64,000 nucleotides of DNA from Prochlorococcus marinus str. MIT 0919 (GCF_027359375.1 NZ_CP114779.1:248001-312000); one strand, 5' to 3'; positions 1 through 10,584 are shown, counted from the stretch's first letter. Notes: generated from the letters alone by a model not told the origin. A program made the numbers and translations.

Positions 1-402
1 ATAGAACAACAGGCTAGTTTGGTCTCTGGCAAATCTATAGAGCTTCAATTTACCCCTCATTTAGTGCCTATGGTTAGGGGCATTTTATCAACTATTTATT
101 CAAGGCTTAGAGACCCAGGCTTAACGGCAGAGGATTGTCGGACAGTCCTAGATGCATTTTATCGAAATTACAATACAGTAGATATCCTTCCAGTAGGAAT
201 GTACCCTTCTACTAAATGGGTTAGGTATACAAACAAGGCTTTAATTTCACTGCAGGTTGACAAAAGAAATGGTCGTTTGATAATCCTTTCAGCTATTGAC
301 AACCTTATGAAAGGTCAGGCAGGACAGGCAATACAAATCCTTAATATTATGTCAGGCTATAATCATGACTTGGGGTTACCTTTAACTACTTATTATCCTT
401 AG
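1..402 (+). CDS. argC: N-acetyl-gamma-glutamyl-phosphate reductase, C-terminal part (cut by window edge)
   Basis: This is the C-terminal part of ArgC, which reduces N-acetylglutamyl phosphate to the semialdehyde in arginine synthesis. The frame is open from base 1, so the gene starts outside the window. Visible family features are FTPHLVPMVRGILSTIY, the YPSTKWVRYTNKA region, and the C-terminal NLMKGQAGQAIQ motif of the NADP-dependent reductase fold. The TTG at 19 is not the true start. The last 17 bases overlap the end of the convergent purN gene. The identification is firm; only the missing N-terminus (NADP-binding and active-site Cys region) is unseen. Confidence 0.93.
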   Translation: MEQQASLVSGKSIELQFTPHLVPMVRGILSTIYSRLRDPGLTAEDCRTVLDAFYRNYNTVDILPVGMYPSTKWVRYTNKALISLQVDKRNGRLIILSAIDNLMKGQAGQAIQILNIMSGYNHDLGLPLTTYYP

Positions 403-1045
403 CAATATTTCTCCATTTAATAGCCGCTAAAGCAATACCTGTAGATAGTATTTTGTGCTCTTCTTCTTGTATTTTTTTTAGGAGAGAATTTTCATTATCT
501 TTTTTATGTATTGGTATTGCAGATTGAATTAAGATGGGACCGGCGTCTACTTCTTCTTTGACAATATGAACAGTACAACCAGTAATAGTTACACCATGAT
601 CTAATGCTTGCGTTAAGGCATCTTTACCTTTAAAACTCGGAAGGAGCGAAGGGTGTATATTAATTATTCTTTCTGGATACTTATTTATTAGTACAGAGGA
701 AACGATCCTCATCCAGCCAGCCATTACTATTCCTTCAACATCATAAATCTGTAATAATCTAATGATTTCATTATCTAGATCTTCTCGATATTTGAAACTA
801 GAGTGATCTAAATAATGAAAAGGTATTTTATAATGTTTGGCCTTTTCAATTGCACCACAATTCTTTTTATTAACTATTAGACATTGGATATTTGCATCTA
901 GTTTTTTATCTAGTGTTGATTTTACTATGGCTTCAAAATTACTTCCTTTTCCAGAAGCTAAAACTCCTAATCTTAATTTTGGTTTAAAACTTGGGAGTTT
1001 ATCGATCTTAGGGAATATTAAGCTTTTACCTGAATCTATATTCAT
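386..1045 (-). CDS. purN: Phosphoribosylglycinamide formyltransferase (GAR transformylase)
   Basis: PurN transfers a formyl group from 10-formyl-tetrahydrofolate to GAR in purine synthesis, in the cytosol. Seen in the sequence: LGVLASGKGSNFEAI near the N-terminus (phosphate-binding loop), IHPSLLPSFKG carrying the catalytic His, and GCTVHIVKEEVDAGPIL with the conserved Asp. At 219 aa it is normal for the family, with about 25 extra N-terminal residues before the fold begins. The ATG at 1045 is the first plausible start. Its 3' end overlaps argC by 17 bp. It shares the formyl-transferase fold with fmt (24235-25251), but has the shorter PurN architecture. Confidence 0.95.
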   Translation of the reverse strand: MNIDSGKSLIFPKIDKLPSFKPKLRLGVLASGKGSNFEAIVKSTLDKKLDANIQCLIVNKKNCGAIEKAKHYKIPFHYLDHSSFKYREDLDNEIIRLLQIYDVEGIVMAGWMRIVSSVLINKYPERIINIHPSLLPSFKGKDALTQALDHGVTITGCTVHIVKEEVDAGPILIQSAIPIHKKDNENSLLKKIQEEEHKILSTGIALAAIKWRNIAKDNK

Positions 1046-1225
1046 TATATATTAACTTATTTCTGTGATAATCCTTGATTTTCTTATAATATAGCACATT
1101 TATATTTTAATGTATCTTGCTAATGTTTTTATTTACTGTGTTTTGTTGATGAAGCAAGTAATTTATCCTGGGATATATCATACTGTATCTGATACTGACT
1201 TGGCTTTTTAATTTATCGTTCAAAT

Positions 1226-2824
1226 ATGAACCTACCTGACTTTAACCCTACTAATAGCCAAGATCAATGGAATCGCTTTAAAGAGCTTTTATGGCATGAT
1301 GAGCAGCTTGGTTTTTGGCTAGATATAAGCAGAATGAAAATTAATAAGAACCATCTTGAAGAGCTAGAACCAAAATTTATAAAAGCCTTTGAGGCACTTT
1401 CTTCTTTAGAAAATGGATCAATAGCGAATCAAGATGAAAAAAGAATGGTTGGTCACTATTGGCTTAGATGTCCAGAACTTGCTCCAACTTTAGATATAAC
1501 TAAATTAATAAGTGAAGAAATCGATCAAATTATTGATTTTTCAAAGGGAATATTATCTTCTTTGATTAAAACAGAAGAAGGTGAATCATTTACAGATGTT
1601 CTTTGGATTGGAATAGGAGGTAGTGGTCTTGGACCACTTTTAATCACTCAATCACTCCAAGAATTAAATCAAGGACTTAATTTTCATTTCTTAGATAATG
1701 TTGACCCTATAGGTTTGGAAAAGACACTTAATTCTTTAGGTGAGAATATTTCAAAAACATTATTTGTTGTAGTTAGTAAATCTGGAGGCACACCAGAACC
1801 TCAAATTGCAATGGATCAAGCTCGAAATTATGTCAAAAATAAAAATCTACAATGGTCTTCCCGAGCAGTTGCTGTAACCATGCAAGGAAGTCGTCTTTAC
1901 AATTTAGCAACTTCTGAAGGATGGCTAAAGTCATTTGATTTGCCAGATTGGGTAGGAGGTCGAACAAGTATTACTGGAGCTGTAGGCTTGTTGCCACTAG
2001 GTCTTATCAATTCTGATATTAAATCTTTTCTTTTAGGAGCTTCCAAAATGGATTTAATTACTAGAAATACAATCGTTTCTGAGAATCCATCTGCACTGTT
2101 GGCTTCAGCTTGGTATTCATCTGGAAAAGCTAGAGGTTTAAAAGATATGGTTGTTTTACCTTATCGAGATTCTTTAGAAGTTTTCAGCAGATATCTTCAA
2201 CAACTCGTTATGGAATCTTTAGGTAAGAAGTTGGACAGAAATTCTAAAGAGGTCTGCCAAGGGCTTGCTGTTTATGGGAATAAAGGGTCAACAGATCAGC
2301 ATGCATATGTTCAGCAGTTACGTGATGGACTTGATAACTTCTTCGTAACCTTCATAGAAGTTTTGACTGACAATAATCTACCTCTTATTCAAGGTAAATC
2401 CCCTGGAGATTTTTTATCAGGCTTCTTTCAAGGGACTCGTTTAGCATTAAGTCAAAATAACCGGGAAAGTATTACTATTTCAATTAAAAAATTTGACCCT
2501 TGTTCGTTAGGTGCGTTAATTGCTCTTTTCGAAAGAGCAGTTGGCTTATATGCCGAACTAATTAACATAAATGCATATCATCAACCTGGTGTAGAAGCAG
2601 GTAAGAAAGCTGCAGCTGATGTATTATTTTTGCAGAGTAAAGTCGAACAACTATTACTAGACGGAAAAACATATTCTATCGAAGAATTATCTACTGAAAT
2701 TGAAGAATCATCACCTGAATCTATTTTCTTGATTTTGAGGCATTTAACTTCTAACAGTCAAACTTATGCTGTCAATGGTTTATGGAGTAAACCTGGTGAA
2801 ATTACTATCACTAGAACTACCTAA
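1226..2824 (+). CDS. pgi: Glucose-6-phosphate isomerase
   Basis: Pgi interconverts glucose-6-phosphate and fructose-6-phosphate in glycolysis, gluconeogenesis and the oxidative pentose phosphate route. Seen: the sugar-phosphate loop WIGIGGSGLGP at about residues 127-137, SKSGGTPEP, the signature GGRTSITGAVGLLPL, KGSTDQHAYVQQLRDG with the catalytic His, and HQPGVEAGKKAA near the C-terminus. The 532-aa length fits cyanobacterial Pgi. It is divergent from purN (180-bp gap) and its last four bases overlap the stop of leuS on the other strand. Confidence 0.97.
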   Translation: MNLPDFNPTNSQDQWNRFKELLWHDEQLGFWLDISRMKINKNHLEELEPKFIKAFEALSSLENGSIANQDEKRMVGHYWLRCPELAPTLDITKLISEEIDQIIDFSKGILSSLIKTEEGESFTDVLWIGIGGSGLGPLLITQSLQELNQGLNFHFLDNVDPIGLEKTLNSLGENISKTLFVVVSKSGGTPEPQIAMDQARNYVKNKNLQWSSRAVAVTMQGSRLYNLATSEGWLKSFDLPDWVGGRTSITGAVGLLPLGLINSDIKSFLLGASKMDLITRNTIVSENPSALLASAWYSSGKARGLKDMVVLPYRDSLEVFSRYLQQLVMESLGKKLDRNSKEVCQGLAVYGNKGSTDQHAYVQQLRDGLDNFFVTFIEVLTDNNLPLIQGKSPGDFLSGFFQGTRLALSQNNRESITISIKKFDPCSLGALIALFERAVGLYAELININAYHQPGVEAGKKAAADVLFLQSKVEQLLLDGKTYSIEELSTEIEESSPESIFLILRHLTSNSQTYAVNGLWSKPGEITITRTT

Positions 2825-5436
2825 CAAACTATATTAATTAATTTATTAGGTATAACAATAATTCTTTTGTAAGTTTTACCTTGTAACCATTTACGTGAAA
2901 TATCACTCTCTAAGGCTAAATTTTCAAGCTCTTCTTTACTTGCTGAAGAATTAACTATTATTTTACCCCTAAGCTTTCCATTTATTTGTATAACAAGTTC
3001 ATAACTATCTTTTACAAGAGCTAATTCATCATAGCTTGGCCAGCTCTGTTTGTGGATACTGTCTTTTCCCTTTAATTTTTTCCATAATTCTTCTGAAATA
3101 TGAGGCGCAAAAGGAGATAGTAACTTTAACAATATACTTAGTGATTCATTTATTATAGGGTTATTGCATTTTTTAAAGAGGTCATTCATGCCATTGCTCA
3201 ATTTCATTATTTCGGCAATAGCAGTATTAAATTGTTGGTTTTCATTTAAATCTATTGATACCTCTTTTATTGCTAGGTTAGTAATTCGTCTAAGTTTGAC
3301 TTCGCTCTCATTAAGTTCTTCTATGTTGTATGAATAATCCATGCTTAGGTTTATATTATTTAATTGATTACATTCACTCGCTAGTTTCCAGATCCTTTGT
3401 AGGAATCTATATTGGCCCTCAACATCAGCATCTTCCCATTCTAGATCTTTTTCAGGTGGAGCCTTGAAAAGTATGAACATTCTGGCTGTATCTGCACCAT
3501 ATTTATCTATAACTACAGATGGTTCAATTCCATTATATTTTGATTTTGACATTTTTTCATATATTTTCTGTAGTGGCTCACCTGTAACTGGATCTTTAGG
3601 TTTTATTGTGTCTGTAATATCGGATGTTTTTATATATTTATTAGTCTTGATATTCTTAAATGTAATTCCTTGTACCATGCCTTGAGTTAATAACTTTACA
3701 AAAGGTTCCTTAACAGATATTAAGTTCCTCTTACTCAATGCTTTAGTTAAAAACCTAGAATATAACAAATGCAGAATTGCATGTTCTATGCCGCCAACAT
3801 ATTGATTTACAGGCATCCATTTGTTAACCAGTTCTTTGTCAAATGGTTTATCTTTATTTTTAGGATCTAGATACCTTAGGAAATACCACGAAGAGCAAAT
3901 AAAAGTATCCATAGTATCGGATTCTCTTGTAGCTTTTCTTTTACAATTTGGACAATTAGTATTTATCCATTCGGAAGTTAATAAAGGCGATTTACCTTTC
4001 CCAGATAATTTGATTTCGAGAGGTAGTTCAACTGGTAGATCTGACTTTTTTACCGGAACAACACCACAATGTGAACAATAAATAATTGGGATTGGACAGC
4101 CCCAATATCGTTGCCTAGAGATTAACCAATCTCTTAGCTTGTAGGTTGTTGTTTTTTGTGCCCAGTTTAACTCTATTCCTCTTTTTGTAATAAGTGTTTT
4201 GGCATCTGTAGATTTTAAATCATTAAATTCATTGGAATTAATCATTATTCCAGGCTGAGTATATGCAGCTTGCTTGTTATTTAAGCCTTCTTTTAAGGGT
4301 TTTATTACATACTTTATAGGAAGTGAATATATATGTGCAAATTCATAATCCCTTTCATCATGACCAGGTACTCCCATTACTGATCCAGTCCCATAACTAG
4401 CTAATACATAATTTGCAATCCAGACTGGTATACATGAATTATTAATAGGGTTTATAGCTTTTATGCCAAGGTCCATGCCAAGTTTACTTTTATTACCTAC
4501 AGTCCTTTCACTATCAGTTAGACTAGCTATATTTTGCTTAAATATTTTTAATTTGTCTTTTAAATCTTTGGCAATTATTTTATCTACCAAAGGATGCTCT
4601 GGGGACATAACAATATAAGTACAACCAAATAGTGTATCTGGCCTGGTTGTAAATATACTTATAATTTCTTTGCTTTGATCTTCTACTTTAAAATCTATTT
4701 TTGTACCATTAGACTTGCCAATCCAATTCTGTTGCATTGTTTTAACTTTCTCTGGCCAATCATCTAAATTTTCTAAATCTCTTAGCAAATTATCAGCGTA
4801 TTCTGTAATTTTAAGGAACCATTGCTTTAATTCTTTTTTCTCAACTATGGCACCTGATCTCCAGGATTTACCTTCAGCATCGACTTGTTCATTTGCAAGG
4901 ACTGTTTTGTCAATTGGGTCCCAATTAACATTTGCAGACTTCTGATAAGCAAGACCAGCTTGATATAGTTCAAGAAATATAAATTGGCTCCATTTGTAGT
5001 ATTCGCTCTCAGAAGTATTTATCTCCTTATCCCAATCTATAGATAACCCAAGTTTATTAAGTTCTATACGCATCTGGGAGATATTTTTCTTTGTCCACAA
5101 ATCAGGCCTTACCCCCCTTTCTATAGCAGCATTCTCTGCAGGTAAGCCAAAAGCATCCCATCCCATAGGATGCAGTACAGCATCTCCTTTCATTCTTTGT
5201 AGCCTTGCAATGACATCCGTTATTACATAATTTCTCACATGGCCCATATGAAGATTCCCAGAAGGATATGGGAACATCGACAGAGCGTAAAAACTTTTTT
5301 GCTTATCAACCGGCTCTTGTGTTTTATATAGCCCTTGCAAATTCCACTCTTTCTGCCATTTACCCTCAATACTATGAGGGTTATAGCTCTCTTGTGAGAA
5401 ATTAGAGTCTGGTTTTATTGTTGTTGAACCTGTCAC
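2821..5436 (-). CDS. leuS: Leucyl-tRNA synthetase
   Basis: LeuRS charges tRNA-Leu with leucine. It is a class Ia enzyme. Seen: the HIGH-type motif PYPSGNLHMGHVRNY at about residue 57, an editing (CP1) domain with the threonine-rich TTRPDTLFGCTYIV stretch, a Cys-pair zinc-like insert (CSHCG ... CPNC), the EKMSKSKYNG motif near residue 600, and an anticodon-binding C-terminus ending in the small ubiquitin-like domain. The 871-aa length is usual. Upstream, 126 bp separates it from the divergent dapF. Confidence 0.98.
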   Translation of the reverse strand: MTGSTTIKPDSNFSQESYNPHSIEGKWQKEWNLQGLYKTQEPVDKQKSFYALSMFPYPSGNLHMGHVRNYVITDVIARLQRMKGDAVLHPMGWDAFGLPAENAAIERGVRPDLWTKKNISQMRIELNKLGLSIDWDKEINTSESEYYKWSQFIFLELYQAGLAYQKSANVNWDPIDKTVLANEQVDAEGKSWRSGAIVEKKELKQWFLKITEYADNLLRDLENLDDWPEKVKTMQQNWIGKSNGTKIDFKVEDQSKEIISIFTTRPDTLFGCTYIVMSPEHPLVDKIIAKDLKDKLKIFKQNIASLTDSERTVGNKSKLGMDLGIKAINPINNSCIPVWIANYVLASYGTGSVMGVPGHDERDYEFAHIYSLPIKYVIKPLKEGLNNKQAAYTQPGIMINSNEFNDLKSTDAKTLITKRGIELNWAQKTTTYKLRDWLISRQRYWGCPIPIIYCSHCGVVPVKKSDLPVELPLEIKLSGKGKSPLLTSEWINTNCPNCKRKATRESDTMDTFICSSWYFLRYLDPKNKDKPFDKELVNKWMPVNQYVGGIEHAILHLLYSRFLTKALSKRNLISVKEPFVKLLTQGMVQGITFKNIKTNKYIKTSDITDTIKPKDPVTGEPLQKIYEKMSKSKYNGIEPSVVIDKYGADTARMFILFKAPPEKDLEWEDADVEGQYRFLQRIWKLASECNQLNNINLSMDYSYNIEELNESEVKLRRITNLAIKEVSIDLNENQQFNTAIAEIMKLSNGMNDLFKKCNNPIINESLSILLKLLSPFAPHISEELWKKLKGKDSIHKQSWPSYDELALVKDSYELVIQINGKLRGKIIVNSSASKEELENLALESDISRKWLQGKTYKRIIVIPNKLINIVC

Positions 5437-5574
5437 TTAATTTGATTAAAATGATACTTAAGACTTTTACAGGTTAATATTACCCTTGGTTGGGCCATCT
5501 AGGGGGTATTTTACAAACAAAGAACTAGAACCTTAACTTACTATTTTTGCTAACTTGTTTTATTGAGAATCAGA

Positions 5575-6438
5575 ATGGAACCTATTAACTTTCAAAAATA
5601 TCATGGAATAGGTAATGACTTTATAATTATAGATGGGCAAGATAGTAATCTACCTTATAATATTACTTCCCCTAAAAAGGATTTTGTTAAAAAAATCACT
5701 AATAGAAATTTTGGCATTGGTGCTGATGGTATAATATTAATTTTACCCTCTAATACTAATAATTGTAATGTTAAAATGAAAATATTTAATTCAGACGGTA
5801 CAGAACCGGAAATGTGCGGCAATGGAATTAGATGTTTGGTTAAATATATTTTGGATAATACACCTGAAAAACTCCTTGATGATTTTAAGGTTGAAACTTT
5901 AGCGGGAGATATTCCTATAAAATTAGATATTAATAATAATATTGTAGTAGATATGGGAGTTCCAATCCTTACCCCTCCTGAAATCCCAACATTTTTAAAA
6001 ATTGGTAAAAATGGAATACCTCAAGATTGGTTAACCATCGGAGAGAAAAGCTTATTTGTTTCTGCAATAAGTATGGGAAATCCACATGCAGTAGTAGAAG
6101 TAGATCAGCTTTATGATTGTGATATCAATCTTCTTGGTCCAGAATTAGAAATACATCCAAAATTTCCCAAACATACTAATGTTCACTTTATTAAAATAAT
6201 TAGAGAAAATTATATAGAAGCCTTAGTTTGGGAGAGGGGATGTGGAACTACTCTTGCTTGTGGAACAGGGGCATGTGCAATAGTGGCTATTCTTTCCAAG
6301 CTAGGTAAATGTAGTCAAAATTCAGTTGTTAAATTACCAGGCGGTGAACTTAGTATTCATTGGCCTCAATTTGGAGAGTCTATATATATGTCTGGCTCAG
6401 CAGAATATGTCTATAAAGGCCAACTAACAATTTCCTAA
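5575..6438 (+). CDS. dapF: Diaminopimelate epimerase
   Basis: DapF converts LL- to meso-diaminopimelate for lysine and peptidoglycan. Seen: FQKYHGIGNDFIIIDG at the N-terminus, EPEMCGNGIRCLVKY with the first catalytic Cys, and ERGCGTTLACGTGACAI with the second. I start it at the ATG at 5575; an in-frame TTG lies four codons earlier (5563) but has no advantage. The stop codon shares one base with the start of the downstream cysteine desulfurase (TAATG), so the two are probably translated in a coupled way. Confidence 0.96.
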   Translation: MEPINFQKYHGIGNDFIIIDGQDSNLPYNITSPKKDFVKKITNRNFGIGADGIILILPSNTNNCNVKMKIFNSDGTEPEMCGNGIRCLVKYILDNTPEKLLDDFKVETLAGDIPIKLDINNNIVVDMGVPILTPPEIPTFLKIGKNGIPQDWLTIGEKSLFVSAISMGNPHAVVEVDQLYDCDINLLGPELEIHPKFPKHTNVHFIKIIRENYIEALVWERGCGTTLACGTGACAIVAILSKLGKCSQNSVVKLPGGELSIHWPQFGESIYMSGSAEYVYKGQLTIS

Positions 6439-7622
6439 TGAAAAGTAATACCCATTTATATCTAGATGCGTGTGCTAGTACTCCACCGTTAAAATCAGTA
6501 GTAAGAGAGGTCTCTAGAATTCAAAGCCTTTTTTGGGGAAATCCATTAAGTCTTCATAATTATGGATTAAGATCCTCAGAAATTATAGAAAGGTCTAGAA
6601 ACAAGATAGCTACCCTGATGAATATTAGATCAGAACAAGTGGTTTTCACTTCTGGAGCGACTGAATCTATAAAGTTAGCCTTAAATAATAATTACCAGAA
6701 TTTAACGCCTGGACGTATTGTCATAAGTGCCGTAGAACATCCTTCTGTATACTTAGCAGCAAATTACTTGAAAAGTATTGGATGGGATGTTGCAATTTGG
6801 CCTGTAGATAATAAAGGTATATTAAAACTAAATTGCCTAGAAGAACTTTTATCACACCCAACTAAAATTGTTTCAATAATATGGGCTCAAAGTGAAATTG
6901 GTAGTATCCAGCCCGTAAGTATTATTTCTAGAGAATGTATGGAAAGAGGTATTACCTTTCATTCTGATGCAACTCAATTGATTTCTCAAGGACTTTTACC
7001 TTTGGATCAACTTGATTTTGATTACATCTCTCTTTCTGCTCATAAACTTCAAGGACCTTTAGGAATAGGTATGTTGATATTAGGTCCAAAAATAACAGAT
7101 AAATTTTCTATTTATAGCGGAGATAATGAATTTGCCATTGCTTTTAAATCCGGAACGCCTGCAGTTCCTCTTATTGCCGGAATGGCAAAGGCTTTATCTT
7201 GTATGAGTTCTAAAATCAAATTAATTAACGATGAGACAATTATAGAAGAGAGCACTACTTCAAAACTAACCAAAGAACTTAGAAATTTGCTAAGGGATTT
7301 CGATTTTCTTAGATTTACTGGACATCCTGAAAAACGCCTACCTCACCATCTTTCCTATATAGTAACCAATGATTCTTGTAAACCAATTTTAGGTAGAGAT
7401 CTTGTACGTGAACTATCTAAAAGAAGGGTTTATGTCAGTAGTGGCACTGCATGTAAGTCTGGTACTACTCTTGACAGCAATGTTTTGGAAGCAATATCCG
7501 TAAATAAACCCTTTCGCCAGTCTGGCTTAAGAATAAGCCTTGGCCCATGGATTTCTAATGATGATATTAATTTAGTACCTTCAATCCTTAAAGATGCCAT
7601 ACAATCTTTAAGGAATTTATAG
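6438..7622 (+). CDS. Cysteine desulfurase (NifS/IscS-type class V aminotransferase)
   Basis: This PLP enzyme takes sulfur from cysteine for Fe-S clusters, thiamine or tRNA thiolation. Seen: the substrate-binding start LYLDACASTPP, FTSGATESIKLAL, EIGSIQPV, the PLP-lysine region LSAHKLQGPLGIGML, and the persulfide-Cys loop SSGTACKSGT. The 394-aa length is usual. The loop is short, like group I enzymes of the IscS/NifS type, and not like SufS. It starts on the last base of the dapF stop. The fold is certain. The precise physiological acceptor cannot be read from the sequence. Confidence 0.93.
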   Translation: MKSNTHLYLDACASTPPLKSVVREVSRIQSLFWGNPLSLHNYGLRSSEIIERSRNKIATLMNIRSEQVVFTSGATESIKLALNNNYQNLTPGRIVISAVEHPSVYLAANYLKSIGWDVAIWPVDNKGILKLNCLEELLSHPTKIVSIIWAQSEIGSIQPVSIISRECMERGITFHSDATQLISQGLLPLDQLDFDYISLSAHKLQGPLGIGMLILGPKITDKFSIYSGDNEFAIAFKSGTPAVPLIAGMAKALSCMSSKIKLINDETIIEESTTSKLTKELRNLLRDFDFLRFTGHPEKRLPHHLSYIVTNDSCKPILGRDLVRELSKRRVYVSSGTACKSGTTLDSNVLEAISVNKPFRQSGLRISLGPWISNDDINLVPSILKDAIQSLRNL

Positions 7623-7641
7623 GCTAAATATCTTACTCTTT

Positions 7642-8283
7642 ATGAATCTCATACTACCCCAAGATCTTAAGCAAGCAGAAACTCAGTTATATCAGTCAAC
7701 CTTAACTTATTTGCAAAAGTATCCCCGGACTAAATTTTCAGCCAACTTATTCTTTGAGGGATTAAAGCTTACACCTATTGTCATAAGACTAGCTAATACT
7801 CTCTTATCTCATGATATAAAGCCATTATTATTGTTTCCTGATTTTGGCTCATCAGCTTTGGCTCAACGCGATTTTCCAACATTCAAGTCTAATATTATAA
7901 CTTTCAAGGACTATTTATCAAATAAGAACTTATATCAAGATACTAATATATTAATTGCTGTATCTCCTCAGCCGTACGATTTCGAGGAGTTTTCACAGCT
8001 TTGTAATAGTATTGATATTTCAATCTTAATGTTTAATGGACGCTTACAAGATACAGCTGTAGGTATAGGTAGTGTTGGAAGAGATAGGAAATCTGGCTTT
8101 GTCGCTTCTTGGGCCCCTAGCTATTTTCTAAAACCTCTTAATATGGGAGCGCTTATGTATATGTATCCATATAAATGGACATTGTTTTATAGATCTAATG
8201 CAGGCTATCAATATGTCAATTCATTTGATAAAAAGCCAAATGATGAAGAAATTGACACTTCTTTTAATCAATTCCTAATTTAA
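7642..8283 (+). CDS. DUF1995 family protein
   Basis: A 213-aa protein of the DUF1995 type found in cyanobacteria and plastids. Visible: ILPQDLKQAETQLYQSTL at the N-terminus, a mixed alpha/beta central part (KPLLLFPDFGSSALAQRDF), and a C-terminus rich in aromatic residues (MGALMYMYPYKWTLFYRS), as seen in this family. No catalytic motif is recognisable and no signal peptide is present, so it is probably soluble. It follows the desulfurase by 19 bp and precedes dacB by 10 bp, so all three may be cotranscribed with dapF. Function unknown. Confidence 0.8.
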   Translation: MNLILPQDLKQAETQLYQSTLTYLQKYPRTKFSANLFFEGLKLTPIVIRLANTLLSHDIKPLLLFPDFGSSALAQRDFPTFKSNIITFKDYLSNKNLYQDTNILIAVSPQPYDFEEFSQLCNSIDISILMFNGRLQDTAVGIGSVGRDRKSGFVASWAPSYFLKPLNMGALMYMYPYKWTLFYRSNAGYQYVNSFDKKPNDEEIDTSFNQFLI

Positions 8284-8293
8284 ATATAATATC

Positions 8294-9547
8294 ATGTTTA
8301 CTAACCTCTACAAGAAATCATTATTTCTCCTAACTTTCATAATTATCTTTCAGCTACTTACTCAAATACCCTTTCTAAGATTTAACTTTAGAAGATTATT
8401 ATTACTAATAAAGCCTTTCAAGGAATCTATTGAAATATGTCCCTCACTTCAGAATAAATTGGAGTCAATTATTTCTTTAAATAGAGATAATTGGAGTATA
8501 ACAACTATTAACTCTGATGGAAATGTTACTTCCCATATTAATGGAGATGTAAAGAGGATTCCAGCATCAAATCAAAAATTATTAACTACAGCATTTGCTT
8601 TGGATAAGTTAGGTCCAACACATATCTTAGAAACAGCTCTATATGCATCCAAAAATGGTAATTATATCTTTACAGGTCAAGGGGATCCTGATTTAAGCTT
8701 TTCTAGTGTTAAGCAATTTACAAAATCAATCAAAGAACACTCCGTAAAGCATGGACTTAATCAACTCAATATCCTGATTAAAGAAGAACCGCGTTCAACC
8801 TGGTGGCCTAATACTTGGGCTTATGCAGATAGATACGAGTCATATGGAGCCCCTATTACAAGATTAGCTTTAACAAGTAATTCCGGTCAATATTCCTTTA
8901 TGTACCCTCTAGACAGGTTTAAGAATACTGTTCGCTCCTTTTTAGATTATCCAATTAGGTTCTCAACAATTGAATCTAATAATAATCAATTATTCAATCG
9001 TTCTAAGTCTTTTTCGTTAATTAATAAAATTGAATCTGCGCCCCTCTTTTCATTGTTAGCATTATCAAATTCTGAGAGTCATAACTTCACCTCAGAGGTT
9101 TTGTTAAAAACTACTTCTAATACCTGGGATACCTCAAAGGCAGCATTAATACTTGAAAAATGGATTAGAAGTTTGCCAATACCTTCTGAAAGTTTTTCTG
9201 TTTCTGATGGAAGCGGTCTTTCCAGGGATAACCTTGCTACTACAAATGGAATTTCTCACCTCCTTTATTTTATGGATAAGCATAGATATAGTCCTTATTA
9301 TATTTCTTCTCTTTCCATATTAGGAACTAGAGGTACTTTAAAGTACTTTCCAGATTCTGTTAATTTACACGGTATTTTTTATGGTAAAACTGGTACTTTA
9401 AATGGTGTAAGATCAGTTTCTGGGTATCTCTTTCGAGATAATATTATAAATTATATAAGTATTATTTCTAATGGATTAAGTGAAGTTGACCCAGTAATCG
9501 CAGAGATATTAAACACAATTAATACTGATTCTATTTGCTTTCAGTAA
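8294..9547 (+). CDS. dacB: D-alanyl-D-alanine carboxypeptidase, PBP4/DacB type (peptidase S13)
   Basis: This is a periplasmic low-molecular-weight penicillin-binding protein that trims or cleaves peptidoglycan crosslinks. Seen: a hydrophobic N-terminal segment (about residues 9-28) serving as signal or anchor, the SxxK motif in [17 protein letters not shown], the S13 second motif [12 protein letters not shown], and the KTG box in [16 protein letters not shown]. The length of 417 aa is on the short side for PBP4, which suggests that the insert domains are reduced. Its last 17 bases overlap the end of convergent coaD. Confidence 0.92.
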   Translation: MFTNLYKKSLFLLTFIIIFQLLTQIPFLRFNFRRLLLLIKPFKESIEICPSLQNKLESIISLNRDNWSITTINSDGNVTSHINGDVKRIPASNQKLLTTAFALDKLGPTHILETALYASKNGNYIFTGQGDPDLSFSSVKQFTKSIKEHSVKHGLNQLNILIKEEPRSTWWPNTWAYADRYESYGAPITRLALTSNSGQYSFMYPLDRFKNTVRSFLDYPIRFSTIESNNNQLFNRSKSFSLINKIESAPLFSLLALSNSESHNFTSEVLLKTTSNTWDTSKAALILEKWIRSLPIPSESFSVSDGSGLSRDNLATTNGISHLLYFMDKHRYSPYYISSLSILGTRGTLKYFPDSVNLHGIFYGKTGTLNGVRSVSGYLFRDNIINYISIISNGLSEVDPVIAEILNTINTDSICFQ

Positions 9548-10025
9548 TCTTTGCTTTATAAATATTATCTAGATCAACAGCAACTATACTTGGCACCATA
9601 TGTTTTATTTCCCCTCCAAACATAGCAACTTCTTTAACTACAGAGCTACTTAAAAAACTATGATGTGCTTCTGTTGCCATGAAAAGTGTTTCTATTGAAG
9701 AATCTAGAGAACTATTTGTATGGGCAATTTGTAATTCATACTCAAAGTCACTCATTGCCCTTAACCCCCTTAAGATTAAATCTGCTTGTCTTTGCTTTGC
9801 GCATTGAACTGTTAACCCTTTAAAACTGCAGACTTTTGCACCTGGGATATCTTTTATTGCCTCATTAATTTGCTCCATTCGTCTCTGCAAACTAAATGTT
9901 GGTGTCTTCGTTGGATTCTCTAGTACTGCTACCACTACTTCACCAAATAGTTTGCAGCCTCTTTTGATAAGGTCAAGGTGCCCTAATGTAAGTGGATCAA
10001 AACTTCCAGGATATAGGGCTTTCAT
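9531..10025 (-). CDS. coaD: Phosphopantetheine adenylyltransferase
   Basis: CoaD makes dephospho-CoA from ATP and 4'-phosphopantetheine, the fourth step of CoA synthesis. Seen: the nucleotidyl-transferase motif [16 protein letters not shown] (TLGH is the (T/H)xGH signature) and the second motif [14 protein letters not shown]. The 164-aa length is standard. It overlaps dacB by 17 bp at the 3' ends and is divergent from the flavin reductase gene (69-bp gap). Confidence 0.97.
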   Translation of the reverse strand: MKALYPGSFDPLTLGHLDLIKRGCKLFGEVVVAVLENPTKTPTFSLQRRMEQINEAIKDIPGAKVCSFKGLTVQCAKQRQADLILRGLRAMSDFEYELQIAHTNSSLDSSIETLFMATEAHHSFLSSSVVKEVAMFGGEIKHMVPSIVAVDLDNIYKAKITESK

Positions 10026-10094
10026 AGAATAGTTTTATCTAATTTGATCTTATTCCTTGATAATGACTAAAGTTGATTTATTGATCGAAAGCTT

Positions 10095-10577
10095 ATGACT
10101 CTTGACCTAGAAGCAAAAAAGGTTCTTCTTAGAAAGATACCGCATGGGATTTTTATTTGTACAGTTCGAGAAGGTGATGAAATTAATGGGTTTACAGCTA
10201 GCTGGGTTACCCAAGGCTCTTTCACTCCTCCTCTAGTTGTTATGGCTGTTAGATCCGAAGGCTCAAGTCATGGAATAATCCAAAGGACAAAGCTTTTTGC
10301 TCTTAATGTTCTACGTTCTGATCAAAAGGATTTAGCAGCTGTTTTCTTTAAACCTCAAAAGGGTTTAGGGGGGAGATTCGAATCCACTAGTTACAAGGAT
10401 GGAGAATTCGATCTTCCTCTTTTAGAAAATGCTATCGGTGGAATCGAATGTAAGGTAGTTGGAGAGGTAGCACATGGTGACCATACAGTTTTTGTGGCAG
10501 AAGTTCTTTCAGCTAATCTAAATAAGGATGGAGAAGCTTTAAACCTTTCTTCAACTGGATGGTCTTATGGAGGCTAG
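10095..10577 (+). CDS. Flavin reductase-like FMN-binding protein
   Basis: A 160-aa flavin-reductase-domain protein. The N-terminal half (IPHGIFICTVREGDEINGFTA, then SWVTQGSFTPPLVVMAV) and the later DHTVFVAEVLS stretch match the FMN-binding split-barrel fold of flavin reductases and flavodiiron C-terminal domains. It stands alone here, so it is not fused to a flavodiiron core. The electron acceptor is unknown. It precedes uvrC by only 7 bp, so the two are likely cotranscribed, but I see no functional link. Confidence 0.87.
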   Translation: MTLDLEAKKVLLRKIPHGIFICTVREGDEINGFTASWVTQGSFTPPLVVMAVRSEGSSHGIIQRTKLFALNVLRSDQKDLAAVFFKPQKGLGGRFESTSYKDGEFDLPLLENAIGGIECKVVGEVAHGDHTVFVAEVLSANLNKDGEALNLSSTGWSYGG

Positions 10578-10584
10578 ATAAACC